Below are positions 42,701-51,603 of a stretch of DNA of 64,000 bases, piece by piece. Position 1 is the first letter of the stretch. Each line of letters starts with the position of its first letter. Source of the stretch: an uncultured Pontibacter sp. (GTDB taxonomy: Bacteria > Bacteroidota > Bacteroidia > Cytophagales > Hymenobacteraceae). Below the pieces are notes generated by a model. The model was not told where the DNA came from. It was given only the letters and a program-made list of their open reading frames with translations, and did no database searches. The position numbers were made by a program, and so were the translations under genes. The DNA lies in contig CANMMP010000003.1 in the NCBI GenBank assembly GCA_947499125.1, positions 558,001-622,000 on the forward strand, in the 5' to 3' direction.

Positions 42701-44098
42701 AAATCTCTTCAGGTTAACGCATTTGGCTATTTTGATAGCTTTAATATTGATGTTGATAATGATGGGAATGTTGGTATTATAGGGGTTTATCCAGATAATT
42801 ACGTGGCAATTGAGGGAGTAAGAATTAAAGATGATAACAATATACCTAGCGAAGATGCTAGTTCTTGGGGAGTTATTGCTAAGTATGCAAATAATGGTGC
42901 CTTATCTTGGATGCGAGGTATTAGTAGAACATCTGCTTTGAGTGGTACTTTTGATAAAGAAGGAGAACTTTTGTTGCATGGGACATTTATTGATTCGCTG
43001 AATTTAGATGATATAAAACTCAAAGGCTTCATAAACTCACCTGATCAATATCCTGTAAATAGTATGTTTACAGCAAAACTTGGCTCAGCTTTCAAAGCAA
43101 TAATGGCAGTGAACGCGGCTTGTGTAGAACAACCAGCTACTTTTTTTGATTTATCTCAGGAGAGCAATGATGAATCAATTCTCAGTAGAGAATGGGATTT
43201 TGGGGATGGAACAAAATCAGTTGATAAAAACCCGACTCACAAGTATACGACGAGTTCAAACTACCTAGTAACATTAACGATTTATGGCAGCAAGGGAACA
43301 GTAAAAACAATCAGTAAAAATATATCTCTGCAATCTCCTGTCTCAATTAAATATGATATAGATTTTTACTTTAATAATATTGATGGTTGTGCCCCAGGCA
43401 CAATAAGGACAAATGTGAGTAATCCTAATATGTTTGATCAGCACATGGGATTTGACTGGTTCGTGAATGGAGAATATAAAATGACTACAAATTATGGAGG
43501 GAGTTTTAATTTTAAACTTAAAGAAGGTGATAAGGTATTAGTAAGAGGAAAAAAGGTATTTGAGGATAACCCCTGTCAATCACTGTACGTTTTTGAAAAA
43601 TCTAAAATCTATACTTCCTCTATTGCTGGATCATTAATAATAGGGCTTGATTTACTCTGGATAAATAATAACTATGTTTTTGAAGCATCAAATGGTGATT
43701 TTTACAGATGGTATCTTGATGGAGTGTTATTGCCAGATGTTGGCAACAGACTAGTCGCAAAAACATATGGGACATATAAAGTAGAGGTGATTACAAATGG
43801 GTGTATTGTGTCTAGGATATACCGACACACAGTCACAGGAGTAAAGGATGATTTAGTGCCCGGAGTTATGGTGTTCCCAAATCCTGTTTTAAATGAGATT
43901 ACTATAATATCTGAAGAGACACCTGTGAATTATATATGGATATACGATAATACAGGGCAACTAATCAAGGAAATTCATCTAAAGACGGGCTATAAAGAAA
44001 AAATACTTAATATGAGAGATTTAGTGCCAGGGTTATATTTTGTCAAGTTAGCAGTTACAGGTGACAAGACATCTTTGCATAAGTTTGTAAAGCAATAG
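39770..44098 (+). CDS. Large T9SS-secreted protein with FG-GAP/VCBS repeats, PKD domains and beta-propeller-like region
   Basis: 1442 residues, very AT-rich codons. Signal peptide 1-27 (ending AFGQ). Seven calcium-loop repeats in the first 400 residues: DIDNDGSIDV, DLDKNGFTDI, DMDSDKDADI, DLNNDNIPDL, DMDQDGDLDV, DLDLDGYPDI and DLDKDGKKDL, typical of FG-GAP/VCBS propellers. First PKD domain about 415-485 (WDFGDGSTSS). Two Ig-like repeats with NWYYSD and YWYHNEND follow. A long repeat region (about 660-1110, IVIAG, LLWSK, LHWAKSL) looks like a second propeller. Second PKD about 1125-1185 (WDFGDGTKS). C-terminal type A sorting domain from VFPNPVLNEI to HKFVKQ. Probably a large surface-displayed or secreted adhesin or binding protein. 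Confidence 0.92.
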   Translation: MKTNYLCLGRYILFFIALICSSFNAFGQYTNPKVILDYGTTQMPETVLTVDIDNDGSIDVVSHNRFGNSPINVSINNKDGQSFSNITLPDSHLFGAFGNLIAADLDKNGFTDIIAITDLGNQHYEKPNNQVVVWYNNGNRTFSNSRIIISNLDSGTELQVLDMDSDKDADIVLPSQYLEGSYRTAWLKNNGRSSKWELQIIKDAGGALNDSGMALMSAVADLNNDNIPDLFLYNGSSNGFIVYAGPSYIPKHIEIGFYASFGIGFYVADMDQDGDLDVIGGTEGSTKGLFILENLTDLKFKRHTLSNSTDGFDGFIVDDLDLDGYPDIISDCWYGCNLTYFKNLGNLNFDKENTTLNINITSSKNIAIADLDKDGKKDLVVSDQSMHNVKWYKSSFAIFTGIEAKFRAPNVRCYYTNINFQDMSRGSNITKWLWDFGDGSTSSEKDPTHTFTKAGTFSVSLTVTNSKGEKHTTTQPIKIDKAPVLSGVFTFNVCRNVNSSITVENTIEEAIYNWYYSDTDTTPFFSGSTLTKFFNDINTTLYVEKVSISGCKSKRVPVLIGTVPRLGTPTIQDVASNTGPAVLKLSPTNVYGDIYWYHNENDTLPFYVGPYYEKYFTQTESFYIESGARNSSCRSGSRVKVTAYISQRPLDAPSFVWADLALSKSYHSTSSNLQIDSYGNALALGTFSYDSLRAGDITISPSGNNKIQYLIKYDNEGEVVSGIGIIEKITGDLNTKQFIVDEDNNIVIAGPTTQGKIRVGDKIIEVERDEILISKLTPEGELLWYKQFPPNSSVQVTKSGVAVSTDFVGQETIDGRTFGSSDLPIEKFEIILKYGKNGILLWSKEISNFKYYSAINGEVIGYGTSSAVLDEDDNIYQYGRIENYILVDGTKISIPIANSTGGVILKYSPQGKLLWSKVISSDQNGLSLIDGKIKVKDGFLYITGDASRGETNFGDITLHGKINYIAKYDGDGELHWAKSLQVNAFGYFDSFNIDVDNDGNVGIIGVYPDNYVAIEGVRIKDDNNIPSEDASSWGVIAKYANNGALSWMRGISRTSALSGTFDKEGELLLHGTFIDSLNLDDIKLKGFINSPDQYPVNSMFTAKLGSAFKAIMAVNAACVEQPATFFDLSQESNDESILSREWDFGDGTKSVDKNPTHKYTTSSNYLVTLTIYGSKGTVKTISKNISLQSPVSIKYDIDFYFNNIDGCAPGTIRTNVSNPNMFDQHMGFDWFVNGEYKMTTNYGGSFNFKLKEGDKVLVRGKKVFEDNPCQSLYVFEKSKIYTSSIAGSLIIGLDLLWINNNYVFEASNGDFYRWYLDGVLLPDVGNRLVAKTYGTYKVEVITNGCIVSRIYRHTVTGVKDDLVPGVMVFPNPVLNEITIISEETPVNYIWIYDNTGQLIKEIHLKTGYKEKILNMRDLVPGLYFVKLAVTGDKTSLHKFVKQ

Positions 44099-44878
44099 TT
44101 AAGGGTAGCTTTCATTATTAGAAAACAAACTAAATAATAAGTATATCTTATTTATTGTAGACTTTAAACATGGGTTTAGTAAAGGCTAAACCCATGCATC
44201 TTTATATGAATTATAAAGCATAATTTTTATATCCTTTACAAGAAGTGTTGTTGAGATAAGTCAATGCTCCTATACTAACTGAATTGTCTAGATGATTACA
44301 GCTTGGCAACACAATAAATAAAAAGCTGCTTATCCTATAATGTTAAGATGTTAGCTTATGAGACAATTATACTCACAGATAATATTATAGTACTAATCTT
44401 AAGCAGAATGAATGCCCTATAGGTGGAGGTATTTAGTGGTATGAGTAAGATTTTTCACAATAAACTATTAAGTTATAGTTGTGGAAGCGCTGGAGACAAG
44501 AGATATGCGATAGCACATCTGATAAGTTTTACATGCAAATAACTTGGAGGTACTCTATTTTACATAAAATTCTTCATTAAGACCCGCTCTTTCTGATTTG
44601 CAACTCGGAAGAATTTACTGCGAGTATTTATAACCCATCCAACACACCGCCTTTAGCAAAGCAAATTGTCACTTTAAAAGTATAAAATCAGAGAGCAAAA
44701 ACAAAAAGAGCAATTATACTGTTCGAGACATAAAATAGGTGTGCTGGATAAAATTAATATTAAATAATGGATTAATACTGTTTTTGAAGCGTACAACCTT
44801 ATGATTAGCTTTGTTTACCTATAAATGAGTGTATGTACAATAAGCTACATACTAGTAAAAATTGGCTGAGAGGATGTG
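44099..44878. other. 780-base AT-rich intergenic region
   Basis: I find no credible gene. An 11-bp perfect hairpin at 44169-44196 (CATGGGTTTAG / CTAAACCCATG), 70 bases after the large secreted-protein gene, may terminate it. The rest is AT-rich sequence without obvious repeats. Confidence 0.55.
44169..44203 (+). terminator. Hairpin downstream of the T9SS protein gene
   Basis: A perfect 11-bp stem with a 6-base loop is followed by CATCTTTAT, so the T-tail is weak. Confidence 0.5.
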
Positions 44879-45673
44879 ATGGATGTTATAAAAAGAAACA
44901 ATGTGCACTTATTTGGCCACGGGAACGAAACACTTATGTTCGGGCATGGGTTTGGGTGTGACCAGAATATGTGGCGCTATGTTACGCCAGCTTTTCAGCA
45001 GCATTACAAGATCTTGCTCTTCGACCATGTAGGTGCAGGAGAATCCGACACATCTGCCTACGACAAGAACAAGTATGGCACCCTGAACGGCTATGCATCC
45101 GATATGATCGAGATTTGCAGAACCCTTGAATTAGACGATATCATATTTGTAGGGCATTCGGTGAGCGCTATGATGGGCATACTGAGTTCGATAAAAGATC
45201 CTGATATCTTTGATAAATTGATATTGATCGGGCCTTCGCCGTGCTACCTTAACGATGGCGATTATGTGGGCGGCTTTGATCGTGCTGATATACTGACCAT
45301 GCTGTCTTATATGGAGCAGGATTACTATACCTGGGCCGATACGTTTGCACCACTGATAATGGGAAACTTTAATAATCCATCGTTAAGTGAAGAGCTTGTG
45401 CAAAGCTTTTGCGATACAGATTCTGATATTGCGAAGCACTTCGCTAAAGTTGCTTTTCTGTCAGATAATCGACCGGACCTGCCCAAGCTACAAGCGGATT
45501 CATTAATTATGCAGTGTTCGGAAGATGTGATCGCTCCCCTGGAAGTTGGAGATTTTGTGCACCAGGCAATTAAAAATTCTACTCTCGTCAGGTTAAAAGC
45601 AACCGGGCATTGCCCAAACCTAAGTGCTCCTTTAGAGATAATTGAAGTGATGGAAGACTATCTGAAAGAATAG
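44879..45673 (+). CDS. RsbQ-like alpha/beta hydrolase
   Basis: 264 residues from the ATG at 44879; the preceding GTG is possible. GAGAGG about eight bases upstream is one of the few Shine-Dalgarno-like sequences seen. The hydrolase motifs are FGHGFGCDQNMW (oxyanion region), FDHVGAGESD, the nucleophile Ser94 in VGHSVSAMMG, an Asp in CSEDVIAP and His244 in ATGHCPNLSAP. NNVHLFGHG and the GFGCDQNMW motif mark the RsbQ/KAI2/D14 group, small-signal hydrolases and receptors. In Bacillus RsbQ works with the PAS phosphatase RsbP; no RsbP gene is adjacent here. Ligand unknown. Confidence 0.9.
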   Translation: MDVIKRNNVHLFGHGNETLMFGHGFGCDQNMWRYVTPAFQQHYKILLFDHVGAGESDTSAYDKNKYGTLNGYASDMIEICRTLELDDIIFVGHSVSAMMGILSSIKDPDIFDKLILIGPSPCYLNDGDYVGGFDRADILTMLSYMEQDYYTWADTFAPLIMGNFNNPSLSEELVQSFCDTDSDIAKHFAKVAFLSDNRPDLPKLQADSLIMQCSEDVIAPLEVGDFVHQAIKNSTLVRLKATGHCPNLSAPLEIIEVMEDYLKE

Positions 45674-45965
45674 TTGTCATTATCTTACATGCTGAATTAG
45701 GTACAAGTGTAGTGAACTTCAATTAGGGATCCTTACATCTTTCGGATTTCTGATCCAACTTTCCATCCACTTTAGCAATAAAGAATACTACAGCATAAGT
45801 ATAACAGCAAAGTTTAAATCTTTAAACTATCCGTTTTCAGGCTGCAAAATTTAAAAGTGCAAGAAAAGCAAAAGAGGTTTATGCTTGTGCTATTAGTTTC
45901 TGTAAGTAAATAGATGCCGAACTTCTGTTAACTTTACTTAAAATTTAATTTTTCAGAAGTTGGAT

Positions 45966-47459
45966 ATGCTTAAGTTCTCTTCCCCTGAGAAGTGGGGTAT
46001 GTATACGGTCTTTATTCTGGTTGGCGTGTATACGCTGGCCCCCTTCTTATTTTTAAATTTATATAACAATCCGGCCACTGATGATTATTTTTTCGCTGTA
46101 CGCGATACAGAAACCAGTTTCTGGGAATCTCAACTATATTATTTCCTTAACCATTCAGGGCGCTTTTTTGCAACAGCTATAGTACGTCTTAACCCTCTTA
46201 CTTATCAATCTTTTATAGGCTATAAGATTTACTCTTTATGCTTTATGCTTTCGTTTATAGGAGCAGCCTGGTTACTCATCTACCAACTGTTTAAAGACTA
46301 TTTCTCTACAACTAAATTGCTCGCATTGCTGGCTATACTGGTTTGTGTATACCTTATTCAAATGCCAAACATTTCGCAGGGTATTTACTGGTTTACCGGG
46401 TATATGACCTTTCAGGTGCCTAATTTGATGTTCCTGCTTTTTTGGGTTTGTATCTCCATGTTTCATAATAGCCAAAGCAGAAAAAGAGATGTTGTCTATT
46501 TAGTGGTTGCAGCATTGTTAGCCATTGCCATTATAGGGTCCAATGAAATGACATTAATTATGCTGATGTCATCGTTGTTGCTATACCTGATAAGCTTTTG
46601 GCAGAAGGAAAAGCCTAAGCGCAATTACTTATTGGTGCTGTTTATAGTTTGTTTAATTATCAGCCTTATTGTTGTATTAGCACCGGGTAATTATATCCGG
46701 ATGGAGAAAGAAAGAAGCTCTGTTTCTTTTATTGAAGCGGCCTTAGGAGCTATAGTATTTACAGGTGTCGGGCTTTACAAATGGGGGATAGTATTACTTG
46801 TAATGTCCCTTATTTATACTTTTTTATGGGGAATTCCTGTTTCAGAAAAAGTTAAGAACAGCAGTATATTTAAGCTTCCTTTTTTACTATTAATAGTATG
46901 GTTCTTTTCTACGATAGCTCTTATGAACTTTGTATACACATGGTCTGCTGGTGAGAGGGCCGTAACAAGAGTAGAAAATGTGATCTACTTTTTCTTTGTG
47001 GTCGGGTGGGTTTACATTCTTCAGTACATTATAAATAAGCATCTTGCAGGCGAAAAAGGAGAAAGATTACTGTCTTTTACTATAGTGCCTAAGACAGCTT
47101 TTGCAATCTTCTTTTTACTGCTGACCGATGTAAATAATAATATCAGCACGGCATATCTCGACTTATTGTCGGGAAGAGCGGAGCAATTTGATGATGAACT
47201 TAAAGCCCGCTATTCCTATTTAAAATCTGATGCATGTTATAACTGTGCTATAGATCCCATCTCTACTCTTCCGAAATCTCTGTACATACATCACATGCTA
47301 CCCGTTGAGGAACTTGATGAAATGGGTATTAGAGGGGCATTCGTGGATTACTGGGGAAAAAATTCTGTTACCTTAAATGGTCCGACTCCTGAAGCAGTAG
47401 ATAATATGGATGCAGTTAAAAACTTAGGTAAAAAGATACAGCATAAACTTGTAAAGTAG
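45966..47459 (+). CDS. Polytopic membrane protein, GT-C glycosyltransferase-like (DUF6056-like)
   Basis: 497 residues from the ATG at 45966 (a TTG two codons earlier is possible). About ten to eleven hydrophobic helices span residues 12-400. The first periplasmic loop contains NPATDDYFFA, an acidic pair in the position used by GT-C glycosyltransferases, then NHSGRFFATAIVRLNP. The C-terminal 90 residues are a soluble domain with DACYNCAIDPI. The resemblance to DUF6056 is moderate and from memory. It probably transfers a sugar from a lipid carrier. AT-rich like its neighbours upstream. Confidence 0.72.
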   Translation: MLKFSSPEKWGMYTVFILVGVYTLAPFLFLNLYNNPATDDYFFAVRDTETSFWESQLYYFLNHSGRFFATAIVRLNPLTYQSFIGYKIYSLCFMLSFIGAAWLLIYQLFKDYFSTTKLLALLAILVCVYLIQMPNISQGIYWFTGYMTFQVPNLMFLLFWVCISMFHNSQSRKRDVVYLVVAALLAIAIIGSNEMTLIMLMSSLLLYLISFWQKEKPKRNYLLVLFIVCLIISLIVVLAPGNYIRMEKERSSVSFIEAALGAIVFTGVGLYKWGIVLLVMSLIYTFLWGIPVSEKVKNSSIFKLPFLLLIVWFFSTIALMNFVYTWSAGERAVTRVENVIYFFFVVGWVYILQYIINKHLAGEKGERLLSFTIVPKTAFAIFFLLLTDVNNNISTAYLDLLSGRAEQFDDELKARYSYLKSDACYNCAIDPISTLPKSLYIHHMLPVEELDEMGIRGAFVDYWGKNSVTLNGPTPEAVDNMDAVKNLGKKIQHKLVK

Positions 47460-47589
47460 TGGAGGTTTTTAAACTATAGACACTCCGTTTCTTTACCCTT
47501 TTAGATTTGTAATCCGATATTTAAACCACCGCCCGTATATTGTACTACTATAAAAGTATAAGAACTGATGGTGCAAGTATAGCCTAACT

Positions 47590-48642
47590 CTACTTCAGAA
47601 TCGCTTTTATCATTTGCGGATCGTTTTGCAGGGTGCGGAGGTTTTGTTTTAGCTGTTCCAGTTCGTTGTTCAGGTCTTCTTTAGCGGATTTGAATTTCTG
47701 GTTCATTTGCTTGGGAGAGCCACAGAAACGGGTATAAAAACCAGCATTGGGACCGTTTACCAGTTCCTGGAATTCTGCTTTTAACTCATCCAGCTGGTCG
47801 GTCAGTATCTTAACATAGTATTCCAGTTGCTCATCCTGCAGCGTGTCCAAGGGCTGGCCCTGTTCCTGCATAAACTCCATTTGCAGGCGTAGCAATTCAA
47901 AGAAATCGTCGTGGTGGTAGGCCTGGGTTACGCGTTTCATAGCTTCTTCTTTCCAGGCACGTTTGGTTTCGTCGCGCTCTTTATCGGGGTGCAGTTGTTT
48001 AGCGAGTTCGGTATAAACACGGCGGCTGGCTTTACTGATGTTGCTGAGCTCGGCTTTTGCTTTGGCCTCTTTCGCTAACTGGGCTTTCGTTTTGCGATTC
48101 TTCTGCCGGTTCTGTTTTTCCTGTTCGCGCTGTTCATGTTCCCGGTCAAGCTGGGCTTGTATGCGTTCAAAATCGTCCAGGTCATCATCTATAGTTGGCT
48201 TGTCTTCAGCTATAATTTCATCCTGTACTTCGGAGGTAAAAGTGGTGCGCTCGTAGTAAGTAAATTCGGCATATCGGTCGTGGAGCGCTATCATGTCGCG
48301 GCGCTCATAGTTCGAGATCAGGTCGAACGTGATGTTCTCTATCAGGGCAGATATTTTCAACTTTTCCCGGATACTGAAGATATTAAGAGAAAAGGCATCG
48401 TCCAGGAGGTAAGCTAATTCTACACGTTTCTCGAGTTGCTGTTCTATAATAGGGCGCAGTTCTTTTTCGACACGCTTGTGGGCCAGGTTTATACTTTCGC
48501 GCCTGGTAATTATTTCTTTTTTAAGCAGTTCTATCTGTTCCGACTTCTGGTTAAACTCCTGCTGCAGCTTACTCAGTTTTCGTTCAGCTGATGTAGCTAT
48601 CTGAGGGGTGAGGTTGGGAGCAGGTTTGTTGGAGCCGAGCAT
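47590..48642 (-). CDS. J-domain protein with long coiled coils
   Basis: The 350-residue protein starts with a coiled coil (about 20-75), followed by a helical region. A basic/acidic stretch, REQEKQNRQKNRKTKAQ, precedes a J domain at about 200-250: RRVYTELAKQLHPDKERDE with the HPD motif near residue 216, then AMKRVTQAYHHDDFFELLRL. Two further coiled segments end the protein. The J domain should stimulate a DnaK-type chaperone, but the Gly/Phe and zinc-finger parts of DnaJ are missing. The client is unknown. Confidence 0.85.
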   Translation of the reverse strand: MLGSNKPAPNLTPQIATSAERKLSKLQQEFNQKSEQIELLKKEIITRRESINLAHKRVEKELRPIIEQQLEKRVELAYLLDDAFSLNIFSIREKLKISALIENITFDLISNYERRDMIALHDRYAEFTYYERTTFTSEVQDEIIAEDKPTIDDDLDDFERIQAQLDREHEQREQEKQNRQKNRKTKAQLAKEAKAKAELSNISKASRRVYTELAKQLHPDKERDETKRAWKEEAMKRVTQAYHHDDFFELLRLQMEFMQEQGQPLDTLQDEQLEYYVKILTDQLDELKAEFQELVNGPNAGFYTRFCGSPKQMNQKFKSAKEDLNNELEQLKQNLRTLQNDPQMIKAILK

Positions 48643-48693
48643 ATAATAAAAGTATAAACAGGTATAATAGGTACGAAATGTAAAAGTACGGTT

Positions 48694-50451
48694 TTAGCGT
48701 ATCAACTCCACTTTACGTTCCCCGATCTGCTGACGCCACATAGCATAGTATAAACCTTTTTGCTCGAGCAGTTCTGTGTGGGTGCCATGTTCTACAATTT
48801 TGCCACGTTCCAGCACAAAAATAGTATCGGCGTGCATAATGGTGCTCAGGCGGTGGGCAATAAGTATAGTTATCTGCTCCCGCGATGCGGATATTTCCCG
48901 AACTGTGCTGGTAATTTCTTCTTCAGTCAGCGAGTCGAGGGCAGAGGTAGCTTCATCGAAAATGAGCAGGCGCGGGTTGCGGATAAGGGCACGGGCAATA
49001 GATAAACGCTGCTTCTCGCCTCCCGACATTTTCAAACCGCCCTCGCCTATTTGTGTATGAATTCCTTTCTCGGAGCGGGACAGCAGGTTAGTTGCCGAGG
49101 CTTTCTGCAGGGCGGCCATCACCTCTTCATCGGTAGCGTCGGGTTTTACATATTGCAGGTTCTCTTTTATGGTGCCCGAAAACAGGTTGGTTTCCTGGGT
49201 TACAAAGCCAAGTTGCCGGCGCGCTTCGTTCAGCCATATCTCGTGGGTAGGGTAATTGTTATAGTATACTTCGCCGCTAACCGGCTTATACAAACCTACC
49301 AGTAGCTTTACCAACGTAGATTTACCTGAGCCCGATGGTCCCACAAAAGCTATGGTATCGCCGGAATTGGCTTCAAATGAAATACCATCCACAGCATTCT
49401 GCTTTGCTCCCCTGTGGTGAAATACCACATCCTCAAAACGCAACTGCTGCAAGGGCCCAATGTCGATGGCCGATTCCGGGCGTGTCTCTATCGGTTTGTT
49501 CATCAGCACATCAAAATTTTGTAACGAGGCGTCGGCTTCGCGGTAGGCAATAATTATAGTGCCGAGGTCCTGCAGCGGCCCAAAAATACTAACCGAAATA
49601 AACTGCATCGATATTAACTCGCCCGTCGTTAACACATCCCGGAAAATAAGCCACAGCAACGTGAAAAGTATAGATTGCTTTAACAGGTTAAGTGCTGTGC
49701 CCTGTAAAAATGAAAGCGTGCGCACCTGCTTTACTTTAGCCATTTCGAGGTGAAAGATGCGCTCGGTATGTTCCCTCAGGCGACGTATTTCGGGGAAAGT
49801 AAGGCCCAGGCTTTTTACTAACTCCACGTTGCGCAACGACTCTGTTATCACCCCCGACATTTTGTTGGAAGCCCGGTTTATAGAGCGCTGCATTGTTTTG
49901 ATCTTTGCACTGAGTAAGCTGGTAAGTCCACCAAGTATAAGTATACCAATCACGAAAATAGGTGCCAGCGCCCAGTGTTTTGTAACCGCATACCACACCA
50001 AAAAACCAATCCCAACCAACGAGGAGAACATGATATTGATGAAGGCATTAATAAAGCGCTCGGTGTCGCGGCGTACCCGTTGCAGAATAGAAAGCGTTTC
50101 GCCACTGTTCTGGTCGGCATATTCCTGGTAGGAGAGGCGCAGTGTTTGTTTCAGGCCATCGTTAAATATCTGCACCCCGAATTTCTGCACTACCATATTC
50201 GTGAAATACTCCTGGAAGGCCTTTGCCAGCCGCGAGAGCAAAGCAACTATAACTGCCAGCAACATCAGCCACAAAGCTCCTTTCACGCGCTCTTCGCTGG
50301 TCATGGTAAAAGGCGGCGTGGCGTATTGATCTATTATTTTTCCGAAAATGATGGGATCTATAAGAGCCAGTACCTGGCTTGCGCCTGCCAGTACAAGTGA
50401 AAGTATAACCAGTCCGCGGTGGGGCTTTAAGTAGTTCCAGAGTACGCGCAT
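48694..50451 (-). CDS. ABC transporter, fused permease and ATPase (MsbA-like exporter)
   Basis: A 585-residue half-transporter: six transmembrane helices within about 1-320, including SLVLAGASQVLALIDPIIFGKIID, then the nucleotide-binding domain. Walker A is GPSGSGKSTLVKLLVG (about 370-385), the Q-loop lies in QLGFVTQETNLFSGTIKENL, the signature is MSGGEKQRLSIARAL (about 475), Walker B is LLIFDEATSALD, and the H-loop is LIAHRLST. It works as a homodimer or with a partner, exporting lipids, peptides or drugs; the substrate is not determined by sequence. Confidence 0.95.
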   Translation of the reverse strand: MRVLWNYLKPHRGLVILSLVLAGASQVLALIDPIIFGKIIDQYATPPFTMTSEERVKGALWLMLLAVIVALLSRLAKAFQEYFTNMVVQKFGVQIFNDGLKQTLRLSYQEYADQNSGETLSILQRVRRDTERFINAFINIMFSSLVGIGFLVWYAVTKHWALAPIFVIGILILGGLTSLLSAKIKTMQRSINRASNKMSGVITESLRNVELVKSLGLTFPEIRRLREHTERIFHLEMAKVKQVRTLSFLQGTALNLLKQSILFTLLWLIFRDVLTTGELISMQFISVSIFGPLQDLGTIIIAYREADASLQNFDVLMNKPIETRPESAIDIGPLQQLRFEDVVFHHRGAKQNAVDGISFEANSGDTIAFVGPSGSGKSTLVKLLVGLYKPVSGEVYYNNYPTHEIWLNEARRQLGFVTQETNLFSGTIKENLQYVKPDATDEEVMAALQKASATNLLSRSEKGIHTQIGEGGLKMSGGEKQRLSIARALIRNPRLLIFDEATSALDSLTEEEITSTVREISASREQITILIAHRLSTIMHADTIFVLERGKIVEHGTHTELLEQKGLYYAMWRQQIGERKVELIR

Positions 50452-50664
50452 GAATTAAAAAATAATGATGGCTTATACGTACGGACGCGGGTTGTGCAGG
50501 TATAGCGTAAATGTTAAAGTATAAGAGATTGCAAGTATAAGTTGATCATAAGCGCAGCGCTTCAGAGTAAAAACCTGGCAAGACTAACGGGGTAGCGTGA
50601 TGAGTTATGGCATATTTACGTTTAACCAACTATAAGTTACCGGGAAGAATGATAACTTAATGCT

Positions 50665-51150
50665 ATGAAACCAACGGTGTTGCGCTACAGACTATCCGAG
50701 CCTTTAGGGTTTAGCACGAAAGTGTGTGCTGCTATTATGGTGGCAGGGGGAGCTGTGCTTAGCTTGACGCAGCCGTTTATAGGTTTAGCACTGGCTGTAG
50801 TGGGGTTTCTGCCTTTCCTGTTGTATAAATGCCTCGAAATAAATGTATATGAAGGCACTTATAGTATAGGCGTAAATATGTTTGGGCAAATCGTTGGGCG
50901 GAAAGAGCCATACCCAGGCGTGAAATGTATCTTCTTGAAGAAAAACAGAACCATTCATCGGCCTTCGCGGCACTCGTGGCGACAGACCACTTCTACTTCT
51001 TTCGATAGTTTTCTTTGGCTGGAAGACGGCACGAAGATCCTGTTGTCAAAGGATAACAAAAAGGAATTTGCCTTATTAAAAATAACACCATTTGCCCACG
51101 AACTGCAGGTAGAAGTACGGGACCTGACTACCCCTTTATCAGAAGTATAG
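50665..51150 (+). CDS. Hypothetical protein with two transmembrane helices
   Basis: 161 residues with hydrophobic helices at about 18-37 and 40-56 and a soluble C-terminal region rich in Lys/Arg and beta strands (YSIGVNMFGQIVGRKEPYPGVKCIF). The layout is like small PH-like membrane proteins of unknown role. It is divergent from the ABC transporter. No family is recognised. Confidence 0.65.
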   Translation: MKPTVLRYRLSEPLGFSTKVCAAIMVAGGAVLSLTQPFIGLALAVVGFLPFLLYKCLEINVYEGTYSIGVNMFGQIVGRKEPYPGVKCIFLKKNRTIHRPSRHSWRQTTSTSFDSFLWLEDGTKILLSKDNKKEFALLKITPFAHELQVEVRDLTTPLSEV

Positions 51151-51603
51151 TGCTACATAAGTATAAGTCAGGCTCGGGCTTTTATACTTTTCTTAAACCA
51201 CACACCTAGTATAAGCTTTGTTTGTTCTTCGGAGCTTCAATTAAAATAGTTTTCTGCAAAGATTAGCGATGCAGTATTTATACTTATCGCGCTAACTGTC
51301 AGCCAGTTTAGAAATGAAAAATTAGATGATGCGCCCTTAGGTAAATTAAATCAGGGAATGCTATGGGTTTTAGCCAACAAATAAATGTCACTAAAGTATA
51401 AGCTACTGAAAAATAATACGATAAAAAGTTAGTCTGTTTTGAAGGCATGATCTGCGATCAGAACCCAAAGAATTATAGTGCCTCCCGGTTATGCGCTTCT
51501 AAAATATTGATTTAGCTGAGTATATAATCAATATAATATTAACTTTAATTTGTATTATTCGTTTATTGGATTAGTTAAAATGTGAAAGCAGCACCTCCCC
51601 TCT
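51151..51603. other. 453-base intergenic region, no gene found
   Basis: AT-rich sequence between the two forward genes. No frame longer than a few dozen codons, no strong hairpin and no matching promoter pair can be supported. Confidence 0.5.
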
